A stretch of DNA of 64,000 nucleotides from CAVVGZ01 sp963747965 (GTDB lineage Bacteria > Chloroflexota > Anaerolineae > Anaerolineales > Anaerolineaceae): positions 124,001-188,000 of the forward strand of contig CAVVGZ010000008.1 in the NCBI GenBank assembly GCA_963747965.1, given 5' to 3'. A model generated the notes under the pieces. The model saw only the letters and a list, made by a program, of their open reading frames with translations. It searched no databases and was not told the DNA's origin. The translations under genes were made by a program, and so were the position numbers. Positions 45,715 through 55,403 of the stretch are shown here, one piece after another (position 1 is the first letter of the stretch; every line of letters starts with the position of its first letter).

Positions 45715-47235
45715 TTCACCTAAATGGGTGATGGTTTTGACAATCGTGTCTTAATTTTAACACCATTCCCTCCTGTGTGTATCATTTTTTGTGATCCACT
45801 TTCACAGATACCCGTATCTGATAGGTATTTTTCTGGTAGGTTTAAATCAAGACAACGGATTGAGACATGAAGGGTGATATTTCTAAGACGGGCTTTTTTC
45901 ATACATCTCTGGAAAAGGATATTTCTCGGAAAGCATCATCACTACGCTTCTCACCGTTCTGATGATCTTTCCAGCCAGGAATATATACTTCAATCGGAAG
46001 GGCTTGATTTGCTGACGGTATTCTGTTCCCTTTGCGTAGTCCATCATGAACAGCAAAAACAAATTGTAAGCCAGCATCAAGAGTTGAAAGATCGCTTCAT
46101 TGGCCCAAAATGACTGGAGCAGCAGGTGCCCAACCGCCATGTCATACTTGGCTTCCTTGATGTAATTCTCACAGTTCTCGCGTTTTTCATGGAAATCAAC
46201 CACTTCTTCTGAGGATTGTTCCGTGTTGGTGACAAAAAAGAAATAGTCATATGCTTCACCTTCCAGGAAAGAGATTTGCACTCTATCTTTTTCATCCTTC
46301 AATACTCGGGAGACGACAAATCTTCTATCCTCCTCCCATGTATTCAAGGCTGTGACAAACTCGGTGGTCACGCGGCCAGATTCGCCTGTAACAAAGGTAA
46401 TTGATGGGTCGGTTACTTGCGCCACAAGTGTCGGATACCCTTTTCCCTTGATCACATAGGTACACCCCAATAATTCAATCGTTTCCAGGATAACATTGTG
46501 AAAATAACCGCTGTCCATGCGAAATGTGATTTCCAACCCCTCATCTTTGAGTTGAGCTACGATTTCCTTGATCATTTCTGCTGTGCTGTTTGCCGTATTG
46601 GTATCTCCGCTTCTGACATAGCCGGTCAGGTAGACCTTGATTTCGTCATAGAAAGCAAACTGGATTTTGTAACAGCGATTTCCAGGCTATTTTGGATTGT
46701 AACCTTTTACAGCCCCCTCCTGATGGCTCTCGACATTTATCACACTGCTGTCAATATCGATGGTGATGGATTTGGGCTTGCTCTTTCTCAGAAGCTTTCT
46801 TAAGAGTTTGAAATTAATCTCCCTCAGCATTTGGGTCGTTTTGTAACGGAAGTTTCCCAAGATCCGGGATACCGTTTCCGGTTCTTGGATCAAAATGGCA
46901 AACTCATTGACCGGGGGATCGCTTTGCAGCAGTTTCACCTGTTCCAGTTTGTCAATTCCAATAAAGTTACCGCAGAGCATGGTCTTGATGTGGTTCATTT
47001 TGATTTTGTTGGTGGATGCGTTCTCAAAAACCAGGCCGTGATCAATCAGGTTAAAAATCCCATTTTTACTGGTATGCACGAGTAAGAGCAGTAAACCGGC
47101 ATTTGAGGTGAGATTTCTGGCTGAGAATTCGATTTTGTTGATCACTTCAACATCCTTAACGGCATAATATTCCATACCTCGAGATTTTAACTCCCCGTTT
47201 CAATCGGCAGTTTTCCTTTTCACCCAATAGGTGAA
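45715..47235 (-). mobile_element. IS1380-like insertion sequence
   Basis: The element is bounded by imperfect inverted ends: TTCACCTAAATGGGTGA at 45715-45731 and, inverted, TTCACCTATTGGGTGAA at 47219-47235. Each end is itself nearly palindromic. The 1.52-kb size and single DDE transposase fit the IS1380 family. No target-site duplication is visible, so the exact ends are uncertain. It sits between the sulfatase and the M20 peptidase. Confidence 0.6.
45883..47175 (-). pseudogene. IS1380-family DDE transposase, interrupted by an amber codon
   Basis: The 430-codon frame reads MEYYAVKDVEVINKIEFSAR to FPEMYEKSPS without frameshift but with one TAG at 46687-46689. The stop falls in GYNPK-stop-PGNRCYKIQFAFYD, where the family usually has Lys (AAG or AAA to TAG). 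The catalytic acidic residues are present: SITIDIDSSVI (first Asp), FRMDSGYFHN (second) and KRENCENYIKEAK (the Glu block). The start lies close to the right inverted end. The single nonsense base suggests recent inactivation, or an element that needs suppression. Confidence 0.85.
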
Positions 47236-47462
47236 GACATGAACCTGATGAAAATTTCTTGAATATCTCAAAAAAGGGTCAAGTAGTTGGTGATTTTGGT
47301 TGAAATATGATTGACAACCGGCTTAAATGGCCTCATTTAGCCCCCAAATATGGCTGTTTTCTAAAAGTGCCTTCCCTTTACTGATTAGGCGACGTAGAAT
47401 CCGGGTATTATTTACATAGTAAAATATGGAAGCTTAATCATACTTTTTGGGAGAATTATTAA

Positions 47463-48841
47463 ATGGATATTCAATCTGTATTAAATAACGCATTGAACCA
47501 TCGTGAACAGGATCTCAATTATTTAATTGAATTATTAAGGATTCCCAGTATCAGCACCCTGGCGGTTAATAAAGCGGATATCCAAACAGCTGTGGAATGG
47601 CTGTTGAAACGCATGCAGGAAATTGGGATCAAGCAAGTTCATACGATCGAAACGGATACGCATCCAATTGTGTATGGGGAGTGGCTTGCAGCCGGAAAAG
47701 ATGCCCCTACAATATTAATTTATGGTCATTATGATGTACAACCTGTTGATCCCATTGAAGAATGGCGGACGCCTCCATTCGAGCCCACATTAATCAATGG
47801 AAATATTTACGGTCGCGGTACATCAGATGATAAAGGCCAGTTCTACATGTACCTGGCAGCATGTGAAGCCTTTCTAAGAACCGGGCATATCACTTCCTGT
47901 AAATGTTAAAATTCTTCCTGGAAGGTAGTGAGGAAAGCGGCAGCAGCGGTTTGGATCGGGTAATCGAGGACAATAAGGACCTGCTGGCATGTGATGCCGT
48001 ATTAATCTCGGACAGCACGTTCCTGAACAAGGATACACCTGCCATTACAACCGGGGTGCGAGGAAATACATATTTTGATGTGGAGGTGAACGGCCCGGAT
48101 CATGATCTCCACTCAGGCAGCATGGGTGGTGTTGTGCATAATCCCCTGCAGGTATTGGTTGAGATGCTTGCTTCTTTGCATGATACAAACGGAAAAATCA
48201 ACATACCAGGTCTTTATGACCGGGTCACCGAATTAAACCCTGATGAACGAGCCGAATACAACCAGATTCCATACAACGATGACACAATATTAAAAGAAAT
48301 AAATGCCCCCTCGCTCTGGTCTGGTGAAACCGGTTACACACCATTGGAACGCCTGGGGATTCGTCCTTCTCTGAGCCTGCATGGCATCTCAGGAGGTTTT
48401 ACCGGTCCAGGCATGAAAACGGTCATCCCTGCCAGGGTATCAGCCAAGGTGAGCATTCGCCTGGTTCCCGATCAGGACCCGGTTGAGATTGCCGCACTAT
48501 TTGAGAAGCACATCCGGGCAATTGCTCCGAAAACGGTCAGGGTAAATGTAAACGTTCTTAGTAGAGCACATCCTGCAGTGGTCAATACCTCTTCTCCCTA
48601 CCTGGCAAAAACCAGGCTGGCATATTTAAAGGTTTTCGGGAAAGAACCGGTTCTCATGCGTAATGGAGGATCCATTCCTGTGGTGGGAGATTTTCAAAAA
48701 ACCTTGAAAGCACCTGTAATTATGATGGGTTTCGGCCTGCCCGATGATAATTTGCATGCACCCAATGAAAAATATTGCCTGGAGCACTTTTACAAGGGTA
48801 TTCAAACCATCATTCACTATTTTTCAATTTTAAGAGAATGA
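47463..48841 (+). CDS. M20-family dipeptidase/carboxypeptidase, frameshifted
   Basis: Corrected, this cytoplasmic zinc peptidase has about 458 residues. The first metal His lies in ILIYGHYDVQPVDP, the bridging Asp in GRGTSDDKGQ, the catalytic Glu pair in LEGSEESGSSG, and a dimer-domain block is HDLHSGSMGG. The frame breaks between about 47892 and 47912. The family reads LPVNVKF-EGEE here. That sequence appears (CTTCCTGTAAATGTTAAA, then TTCTTCCTGGAAGG) if one base is dropped before CTT and one A is dropped from AAAA, so two indels within 20 bp are the most natural reading. GGGAG precedes the ATG. It likely degrades imported peptides. Confidence 0.87.
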
Positions 48842-49365
48842 TCTTCCACATTGGCATTGTAAGGTGCACCTGGAGATAGAAACCTTTAAATGTTTTTGGC
48901 AGGTCATCATGCTGGTATTTAAGGTCGAATAGATTTGATGACCCCCCAACCCATTCTTACCAACTTTTTCATAACTGGTTAAATATCCTTTCACAAGAAA
49001 GTTTTAGATTAAATAACCTGGTAAATTTTTGATTTAACGTTTTTTTAAAAGGGTATTAATACCTTGCAGCATTGTTTGGAAAATATTCGGATCTTCAGGA
49101 ATAGCATGGCTCCCTGAAAAGAGATTCGGCGGAGATGCCTGCCTCCAGGCACAAAAATCCTTCTACAGATTGTATAATATCCATGGAAAATTCCTTGAAT
49201 ATTTTACACCTCACCCCCCCTTTTTTCGTTGAGGCACTGCCAGGAGCAATGACAAATAATTTCCCCTTCCTAACCCAGTACCTGGTAGATATTCATGCTG
49301 CCATATGAAACTGCGTACCAAATGGATATAATTTACTTAAGACCATCTAAATTAGCAGGTATAAG
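48842..49365. other. 524-bp gap without a recognisable gene
   Basis: All frames are short and stop-rich. It contains a pyrimidine run around 49210-49225 (CCCCCCCTTTTTTC). No tRNA, hairpin with T-tail or known RNA was seen. Confidence 0.5.
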
Positions 49366-49956
49366 TTGGAAACAAAAACACACTCAATAATGGTTGGGAT
49401 CACCGGTGCAAGCGGTGCCATCTATGCCGCCAGCTTGTTAGCGGTTTTGCGCCGGATGGATTGTCTCACCCACATTTGCCTGACTGACAACGGGGCAAAA
49501 GTACTCAAATACGAATGCGGCTATTCCCCGGATGATTTTTCAGAGTATGGAAAGCTCTATGATAATCAGGATCTTTTTTCCGGACCTTCCAGTGGGACAT
49601 ATCCTCTCGATGGTATGGTGATTATTCCATGCTCAACCACAACCCTTGGAAAAATATCCATCGGTATCGCTGATACATTGATTAACCGTGTGGCTGGTGT
49701 AATGCTCAAAGAGCGCAAACCTCTCATCCTTGTACCCCGGGAAATGCCTTACAGCCTGCCGCATCTTGAGAGCATGGTTCGCCTTACTCAGGCAGGGGCG
49801 GTGATTCTGCCCGCATCCCCGGGATTTTACACACACCCGCAGTCAATCAGCGACCTGGTCAGCCAGGTTATCACGAAAGTCCTGGATCAACTCCAAATTT
49901 CCAGTTCACTCACAAATCGCTGGGAGGATGGGGGAATCCGCTTACAGTTGGAATAA
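49366..49956 (+). CDS. ubiX: UbiX-like flavin prenyltransferase
   Basis: This 196-residue flavoprotein joins dimethylallyl phosphate to FMN, making the prenylated FMN used by UbiD-type decarboxylases. The Rossmann-like flavin site is seen at GITGASGAIYAASLL, with IIPCSTTTLGKISIGIADTLINR and LVPREMPYSLPHLESM as further hallmarks. The likely start is a TTG after AGGT; the next ATG (49390) begins at the flavin-binding strand and would be too short. No UbiD decarboxylase gene is in the window, so its client is elsewhere. Confidence 0.92.
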   Translation: METKTHSIMVGITGASGAIYAASLLAVLRRMDCLTHICLTDNGAKVLKYECGYSPDDFSEYGKLYDNQDLFSGPSSGTYPLDGMVIIPCSTTTLGKISIGIADTLINRVAGVMLKERKPLILVPREMPYSLPHLESMVRLTQAGAVILPASPGFYTHPQSISDLVSQVITKVLDQLQISSSLTNRWEDGGIRLQLE

Positions 49957-50051
49957 GCCCGGTCCGGGAATTAATAGGCTGCGGTGCCGGGTATTTATCC
50001 GTCAATTTTATTATCAGGTTTATTCGTTAGAAATCCGCCGGGAGGATCGAG

Positions 50052-50737
50052 TTGTCTGATCAACCAGAGTCAGAACGATTTCAAAAAAGAAACCAAACCC
50101 GCAGGATCATCGCAGACTTGATCGAAAAAATAGATACGCCGGCAGTTATGGAACAGGATCCCCCAACCCGGCCTGATTACGCTGCTGATAATCAATTTCC
50201 TGTTGACATGGCTTTTTTGGAACAACTTGCCAGTCCCGGGCCAACCCCGGCTGGCGGCGCAGCAGCTGCTTACGCAGGCGCCTGCGCGGCTTCCCTGGTT
50301 ATGATGGCAGCCAGGATAACGGCAAAAAACCCAAAGTATATTTCGGTTGCTGAAACGTATGCTTGAGATTTTAATCGGGCGGAGATATTGAGGCTTGAGC
50401 TTTTCCGGGCAGTGAAGGAAGATAGCCATGCATATAACAACTTTCCTAAACACCCAGCAGCTATAGAAACAGAATGAAGAGAAGTTGGAATCATTCCGCT
50501 GAACTGCAAAAACAAGATCTGAAACCATCCACATTCCGCTCCAGGTTGCGGAAAAGTGTATGGAGCTTATGTCTGGCCTTGAAATGCCTGGAAAACGCAA
50601 GTTATTCAACGATCTGCGATACGAATACCGCTAACCTTTTAGCCGAATCGGCATTAAGGGCATCCTTGAATAATGCTCTTTTCAATCTCAGGGGAAATCT
50701 ACAGATGAATATGATCCCGGCATACAAAGAAAACTAA
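50052..50737 (+). pseudogene. Decayed FchA/FTCD_C-like cyclodeaminase gene
   Basis: The start is intact: TTG six bases after GGAGG. The first about 100 codons end in the cyclodeaminase core (FLEQLASPGPTPAGGAAAAYAGACAASLVMMAAR), which binds folate. Then an in-frame TGA follows ISVAETYA. The same frame continues DFNRAEILRLELFRAVKEDSHAYNNF, and other frames carry IPLQVAEKCMELM and AESALRASLNNALFNLRGNL, all matching the family in order. One stop and at least two frame changes are needed to restore the protein. Intact, it would be a formimino- or methenyl-tetrahydrofolate cyclodeaminase/cyclohydrolase. Confidence 0.8.
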
Positions 50738-50788
50738 ATCTTTTAATGGAAGATTATTTGAAACTCAATCCCCGCATAAAACTAGCCT

Positions 50789-50807
50789 ATACCAATCAGA
50801 CTGGTAT
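50789..50807. promoter_or_regulatory. Small palindrome before the PRD regulator
   Basis: ATACCA-ATCAGAC-TGGTAT is a 6-bp inverted repeat about 45 bp before the regulator start. It could be an operator; no factor is assigned. Confidence 0.25.
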
Positions 50808-50850
50808 TAGACCTGTCTAAAATCGGTTTGAGGGGTAAAAAGGCAATACC

Positions 50851-52925
50851 ATGATCGCTCCGGATTTAGCCATAGAGTGTTATCCCATCCTCCTAATGTT
50901 ATTAGAGTCAGAATCCCCGTTGCCATCCATCAGGATAGCCAATCGTCTGAATCTCACTTCCCGGGTAACCAGATATCGTATTCAAAAGATTGAAGCATGG
51001 CTTAGATTTCAGAATATAACCATTGATAAAAAGACCAGAACCGGATACAGTATTAATTCCTCTCCATCTGAAAAACTCAAGATTTTTAGAACAATTAATA
51101 AAAACACTCCTTCTGTACTAATAATTGATCGCTGGATGCGGCCATATTACATCCTGGTTCGATTACTAACCAGCATTCAACCTGTGCGGTTAAACAATTG
51201 CAAAATGAACTCTCCCTATCAAAAAGCACGGTTATCAGTATTTTCAATACGCTTGATAAACCTCTGCAAAAATATGAACTGACACTGATTCGTAAACGAA
51301 ATCATGGTTGTTACATCCAAGGGAATGAACAAAACATTCGGGAAGCAATACGCGATTATCTCATGAGCTGCATGGGAGATGTCATCTTATATAATATTAT
51401 TGGTAATAATCCAAGATCCCTCTCTGTAAAACCTCAAATCAACAGTGCGGAAATGATTCTCAATCTGTGTTTTCAGGGAATCGATTTATCCCATTTCAGC
51501 AATTTTTTCAGATCCTGTTACCCGATACAAAAATTCCATCAAAGTGATACGGAACTTGTTTCCTTTTTCCTCTCACTGCTGATTCAAACCAAAAGGGTTT
51601 TGGAGAGAAAGTTATTGGATGAACGATTTATAAAAATAGAATCCAGGGGGACAAAGATTCAAGAACAATTCATCCAAACCATCTACCAGAAAATTAGTAT
51701 TCAGTACAATATTCAATTCAACGAAATAGAAAAACAATTCATAAAAAATCAAATCCCCAGATTTGGGGAAAATAAATATATCAACACAGAACCAGACCCT
51801 GGGTACACAGTTATCAGTAATGATTTGAATCTCGGTTCATACCAGGACTACAACATGGCTGTAGTTGAGTTTGTCAGGATAATATCCAGCTATCTCCACC
51901 CCTCTCTAGCTGTAGATTCTGAATTTATTGCGAATGTTGAAGACCATCTCATTTGCAGGATGCTCGATAAAGATCAGCATAATTTTTTAGGTGAAAATTC
52001 CCTTCTGGATGAAATTAAAAACAACTACATAAATATATTCTCCACCATTAATCTCCACAAAAATATCCTTACTGGCTTCCTCAAGATCGATATCCCGGCT
52101 ATTGACCTGGGATACCTCACAATTTATACGGCCGCCGCTATGGAGCGGTTGTTTATTCAGATGACGAAAAAAAAGGTCATCGTTTTTTGTAATACGGATC
52201 AGTCTCTAGCCAGTTTGATGACTTCTCGATTGTATGCAGAAATTCAAGGTCTTGATATACGAGTGGTGTCTTCCATTCTGGAATTAACCCAGGTAATTCA
52301 AACCGCCCACCATGATCTTATTGTAACAACCATTCCATTTGAGATTTCTGGCCACCCAATTGTCGTTGTAAACCCGATTATGAAAGATACTGATCTGTTG
52401 AATATTCGCAAAATACTGGGTATTCAAACCAATAAGGAACTTTCCACACATTACAAAGACAAAATTCACCTTGTCGATCTGCTTACTACCAAAACCATTA
52501 CACTTCAGGTTAGTGCAGAGAATTGGAGGGAGGCGGTGGATTGTTCTTGTGCCAGGTTGATAAAATATGGCTATAACAGTACCGGGTATTTGGAATCGAT
52601 AAAAAATATCATCACATTGTACGGACCAATAATGGCGCTGTGGCCGGGGGCGATTCTATTGCATGCCAGTCCACAGGATGGAGTAAGGCAGTTGTGCATG
52701 AGCCTTACAACTTTTATCAAGCCAGTATTTTTTGGTCATGATAAGAATGACCCCATTGAAATCGCTATTGTTTTAGGTGCTATAGACAGCCGCTCACACC
52801 TGATTGCTTTACGTGAACTTAATAAACTGATCCAAAATTATGATGCAGTACAAAAAATCCGAAAAGTCAATCATCCGGCATCCATCATTTCCCTTCTGAT
52901 GATGAACACAAAAAGTGTCGAATAA
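50851..52925 (+). CDS. PRD-containing PTS-linked transcriptional regulator, frameshifted
   Basis: With one added base the protein has about 690 residues: an N-terminal helix-turn-helix (LPSIRIANRLNLTSRVTRYRI), a second one (VKQLQNELSLSKSTVISIFNTLD), two PTS-regulation domains, an EIIB-like segment and a C-terminal EIIA domain. The EIIA-type site is LLHASPQDGVRQL, with the His that would be phosphorylated. This is the MtlR/LicR-type layout, which activates PTS genes by reading phosphorylation state. The frame breaks near 51191-51193 (CCTGTGCGG). One extra base there gives QPV-VKQLQNE. It is read in the same direction just before EIIA, EIIB and EIIC, so those are its likely targets. Confidence 0.85.
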
Positions 52926-53084
52926 TTGGTATGTTTTTGTAATATTCATTATTACATATTTGGTATTTATTAGATAACTATGTCTATCGAGAACATGCTA
53001 TTCTATTAATTACTAAACCACTCTCATATCCCAACAAGCTTCATAATTTTTTTAGAATATTACCAAAATGATGGATCAAAGATA

Positions 53085-53585
53085 ATGGATTTGATGGATT
53101 TAATTGATCCGGCCTGGATGGTGATGGATCTCAAAGTAGTTGATAAATGGGGGGCAATTTTAGAATTATCATCCCTGCTCTACCAGAATAATCGCATCTC
53201 TGCTATTGAAGAGTATATTCTCAGTGTTCACGAGCGCGAATACAAGACCTCAACCGGGGTTGGATTTGGAATAGGTATCCCTCATGGAAAATCACGGGCA
53301 GTATTACATCCATCCGTGGCGTTCGGAAAATCGGTTAATGGGATTGAATTTGATGCAATTGATCAGCAACCCGTGTACCTTGTTTTCTTATTGGCAGTCC
53401 CTGAAACTACCAGTGACAACGATTATTTAAAATCCCTATCAGAGTTAGCGCGCCTCCTGGTACACCAGGATATCCGTCAACAACTGATCAAAACAACAGA
53501 AAAAGAAGAGGTCTACGATTTATTTCAATCATATATGGGAGGGAAAAAATCAAATATGAAAATAATTCAAGATGAAGAATCATGA
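53085..53585 (+). CDS. PTS EIIA, fructose type
   Basis: This 166-residue cytoplasmic phosphocarrier belongs to the fructose/mannitol (type 2) EIIA family. The phosphorylated His is His67 in GFGIGIPHGKS. It takes phosphate from HPr and passes it to EIIB. HPr and enzyme I are not in the window. It begins the sugar-transport run EIIA, EIIB, EIIC after the PRD regulator. Confidence 0.92.
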   Translation: MDLMDLIDPAWMVMDLKVVDKWGAILELSSLLYQNNRISAIEEYILSVHEREYKTSTGVGFGIGIPHGKSRAVLHPSVAFGKSVNGIEFDAIDQQPVYLVFLLAVPETTSDNDYLKSLSELARLLVHQDIRQQLIKTTEKEEVYDLFQSYMGGKKSNMKIIQDEES

Positions 53586-53612
53586 TTTTTCCAAAGGAGG
53601 TGATAGAAACAG

Positions 53613-53930
53613 ATGAAATTAGCAATCATTACCGCATGCAGTACTGGAATTGCCAGTACTTACATGTCTGCGGAGGCTCTTGAAATTGCAGCCAAAAAGA
53701 AAGGGCATCAGGTTTTTGTAGAAACCCAGGGCACACTCGGGATTGAAAATGAAATCAGTAAGACTGATGCCAGGTCAGTAGATGCTGTCATCTTCGCTGC
53801 CGATGTTGTTATTGCGAAAAAAGAACGATTTGCAGGAAAACCCATCTTTGAATTTGGTGTTTCTGAAGCAATCAGCAAGGCAGATAAAATTATTCTCATT
53901 GTCGAAGAAAAGATGAAACCGGGTCAATAA
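53613..53930 (+). CDS. PTS EIIB, fructose type
   Basis: This 105-residue protein has the fructose-type EIIB fold with phosphocysteine Cys9 in IITACSTGIASTYMSAEALE. ETQGTLGIEN follows as in the family. A near-perfect Shine-Dalgarno sequence (AAAGGAGGTGA) precedes the ATG. It is encoded as a separate chain between EIIA and EIIC rather than fused as in E. coli FruA. Confidence 0.94.
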   Translation: MKLAIITACSTGIASTYMSAEALEIAAKKKGHQVFVETQGTLGIENEISKTDARSVDAVIFAADVVIAKKERFAGKPIFEFGVSEAISKADKIILIVEEKMKPGQ

Positions 53931-53955
53931 TTTTATTATCGGAAAGGAGAAAATT

Positions 53956-55014
53956 GTGGACGATCAAGAGAAAAAGCATTTGTTTAACCTGCGAAGACAC
54001 TTTCTAACAGGCGTCTCGTACATGGTCCCCCTCGTTGTTGCAGGTGGTATTTTAATTGCAATATCATTTCTTGTTGGGGGTTACCTTGGATTTGAGGAAG
54101 AAGGTTCCTTTGCTTCATATCTTAATGAAGATTGGTGCGGGTGCCTTGGGTCTGATTATCCCGATACTTGGCGCCTATATTGCATATTCGATCGCAGATA
54201 GAGCTGGCCTTGCCGCCGGGTTTGTGGTTGGGGCTATGGCCGTCCAGGTTAATGCCGGATTTTTAGGCGGGTTGATTGGTGGTTTACTGGCAGGTTATCT
54301 CGTATATTACCTTTAAAGAAAATTAAGGTTCATCGTATATTACAGCCCATAATGGGTATCCTGGTTATTCCCGTGGTAAGCTGTTTCATCATGGGCATGG
54401 CCATGCTTCTCGTCATTGGTCCGCCCATCGCCGCCATCATGGAGGCGCTTTCAAACTGGCTGAATGGAATGAGTACAGTTAATCTACTCCTTTTTGGGGC
54501 CATTTTAGGGGCTATGCAGGCTTTCGATATGGGTGGCCCCGTAGATAAAACAGCCTACGCATTCGGTTTGGCGATGCTTGCAGAACAAAATTATGCGCCC
54601 ATGGCAGCCATCATGGTTGGTGGGATGGCCCCCCCGATCGCATTAAGCATCGCTGCCAAACTACGTCCAGTGAAATTCTCTAAAGCCGAACAACGCCACG
54701 CTGATGCAGCCTGGATTTTGGGTTTATCCTTCATAACCGAAGGAGCCATCCCATTTGCTTCAGCAGATCCCACAAGAGTGATTCCGGCTCAGGTGATCGG
54801 TTCTGGGGTTGCAGGAGCGATAAGCATGACACTGGGTATTAAACTAATGGCCCCTCATGGTGGTATATTTGTACTGCCCCTTGTAAGCCAACCGGCACTT
54901 TACTTGGTTGCCCTGGCAATAGGTGTTGCTGTTACTACCGTCTTGGTCATTTTGCTCAAAAAGGATCTCGCACAAGAAGTTGAGGGATCTGATGATGCCG
55001 TGGCAATATTCTAG
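53956..55014 (+). CDS. PTS EIIC, fructose type, broken by two frameshifts
   Basis: The membrane sugar channel of about 352 residues can be read with two single-base changes. The first part starts at a GTG after AAAGGAG (RRHFLTGVSYMVPLVVAGGILIAISF). Near 54124 an extra A breaks the frame; dropping it gives LMKIGAGALGLIIPILGAYIAYSIADR. Near 54313 one T is missing from TTT; adding it joins GYLVYYLLKKIKVHRILQP to GILVIPVVSCFIMG. The rest is intact (FDMGGPVDKTAYAFG, ITEGAIPFASADP with the family Glu). Either the sequence has errors or the transporter is dead, although EIIA and EIIB look intact. Confidence 0.88.
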
Positions 55015-55043
55015 ATAATCCTATAGATCACTAATTTTCAATT

Positions 55044-55095
55044 ACTCACGGGGTCTTTGATCGTTTTGATAATCCAAGACTTCGTGAGTTTTATT
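55044..55095 (+). terminator. Terminator after the PTS operon
   Basis: ACTCACG (55044-55050) pairs with CGTGAGT (55083-55089), extended by GTCTT/AAGAC inside, and is followed by TTTATTATT. It lies 30 bp beyond the EIIC stop. Confidence 0.6.
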
Positions 55096-55136
55096 ATTGG
55101 TGTATTTTCCTCCCATATTATCCCCCATCCCCATAA

Positions 55137-55165
55137 TTGACATCCATTTATTACTGTGATAATAT
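55137..55165 (+). promoter_or_regulatory. Promoter of the metK transcript
   Basis: A perfect TTGACA (-35, 55137-55142), 17-bp spacer and TAATAT (-10, 55160-55165) predict a start near 55172, about 25 nt before the riboswitch. Confidence 0.55.
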
Positions 55166-55194
55166 CTCAACAACAATTCAATAGCCCCCAACGG

Positions 55195-55325
<131 letters not shown>

Positions 55326-55337
<12 letters not shown>

Positions 55338-55388
55338 GGCAGCCTAATGTATGATTGCCCCCAACCTACCGTAAGGGGCAATATATTT
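55326..55388 (+). terminator. Expression platform of the metK riboswitch
   Basis: Terminator: ATTGCCCC (55354-55361) pairs with GGGGCAAT (55375-55382), followed by ATATTTTA. Antiterminator: GGTAG (55326-55330) with CTACC (55366-55370), and GGGCA (55337-55341) with TGCCC (55356-55360). The antiterminator uses the 3' strand of P1 and the 5' arm of the terminator, so the two folds exclude each other. Confidence 0.65.
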
Positions 55389-55403
55389 TAATGGAGGCAA
55401 ATT

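Noticed and set aside
50364..50368. In-frame TGA in the FchA-like gene as a selenocysteine codon
   Set aside because: No selenocysteine insertion hairpin was seen, the family has no selenoprotein, and further frame breaks follow.
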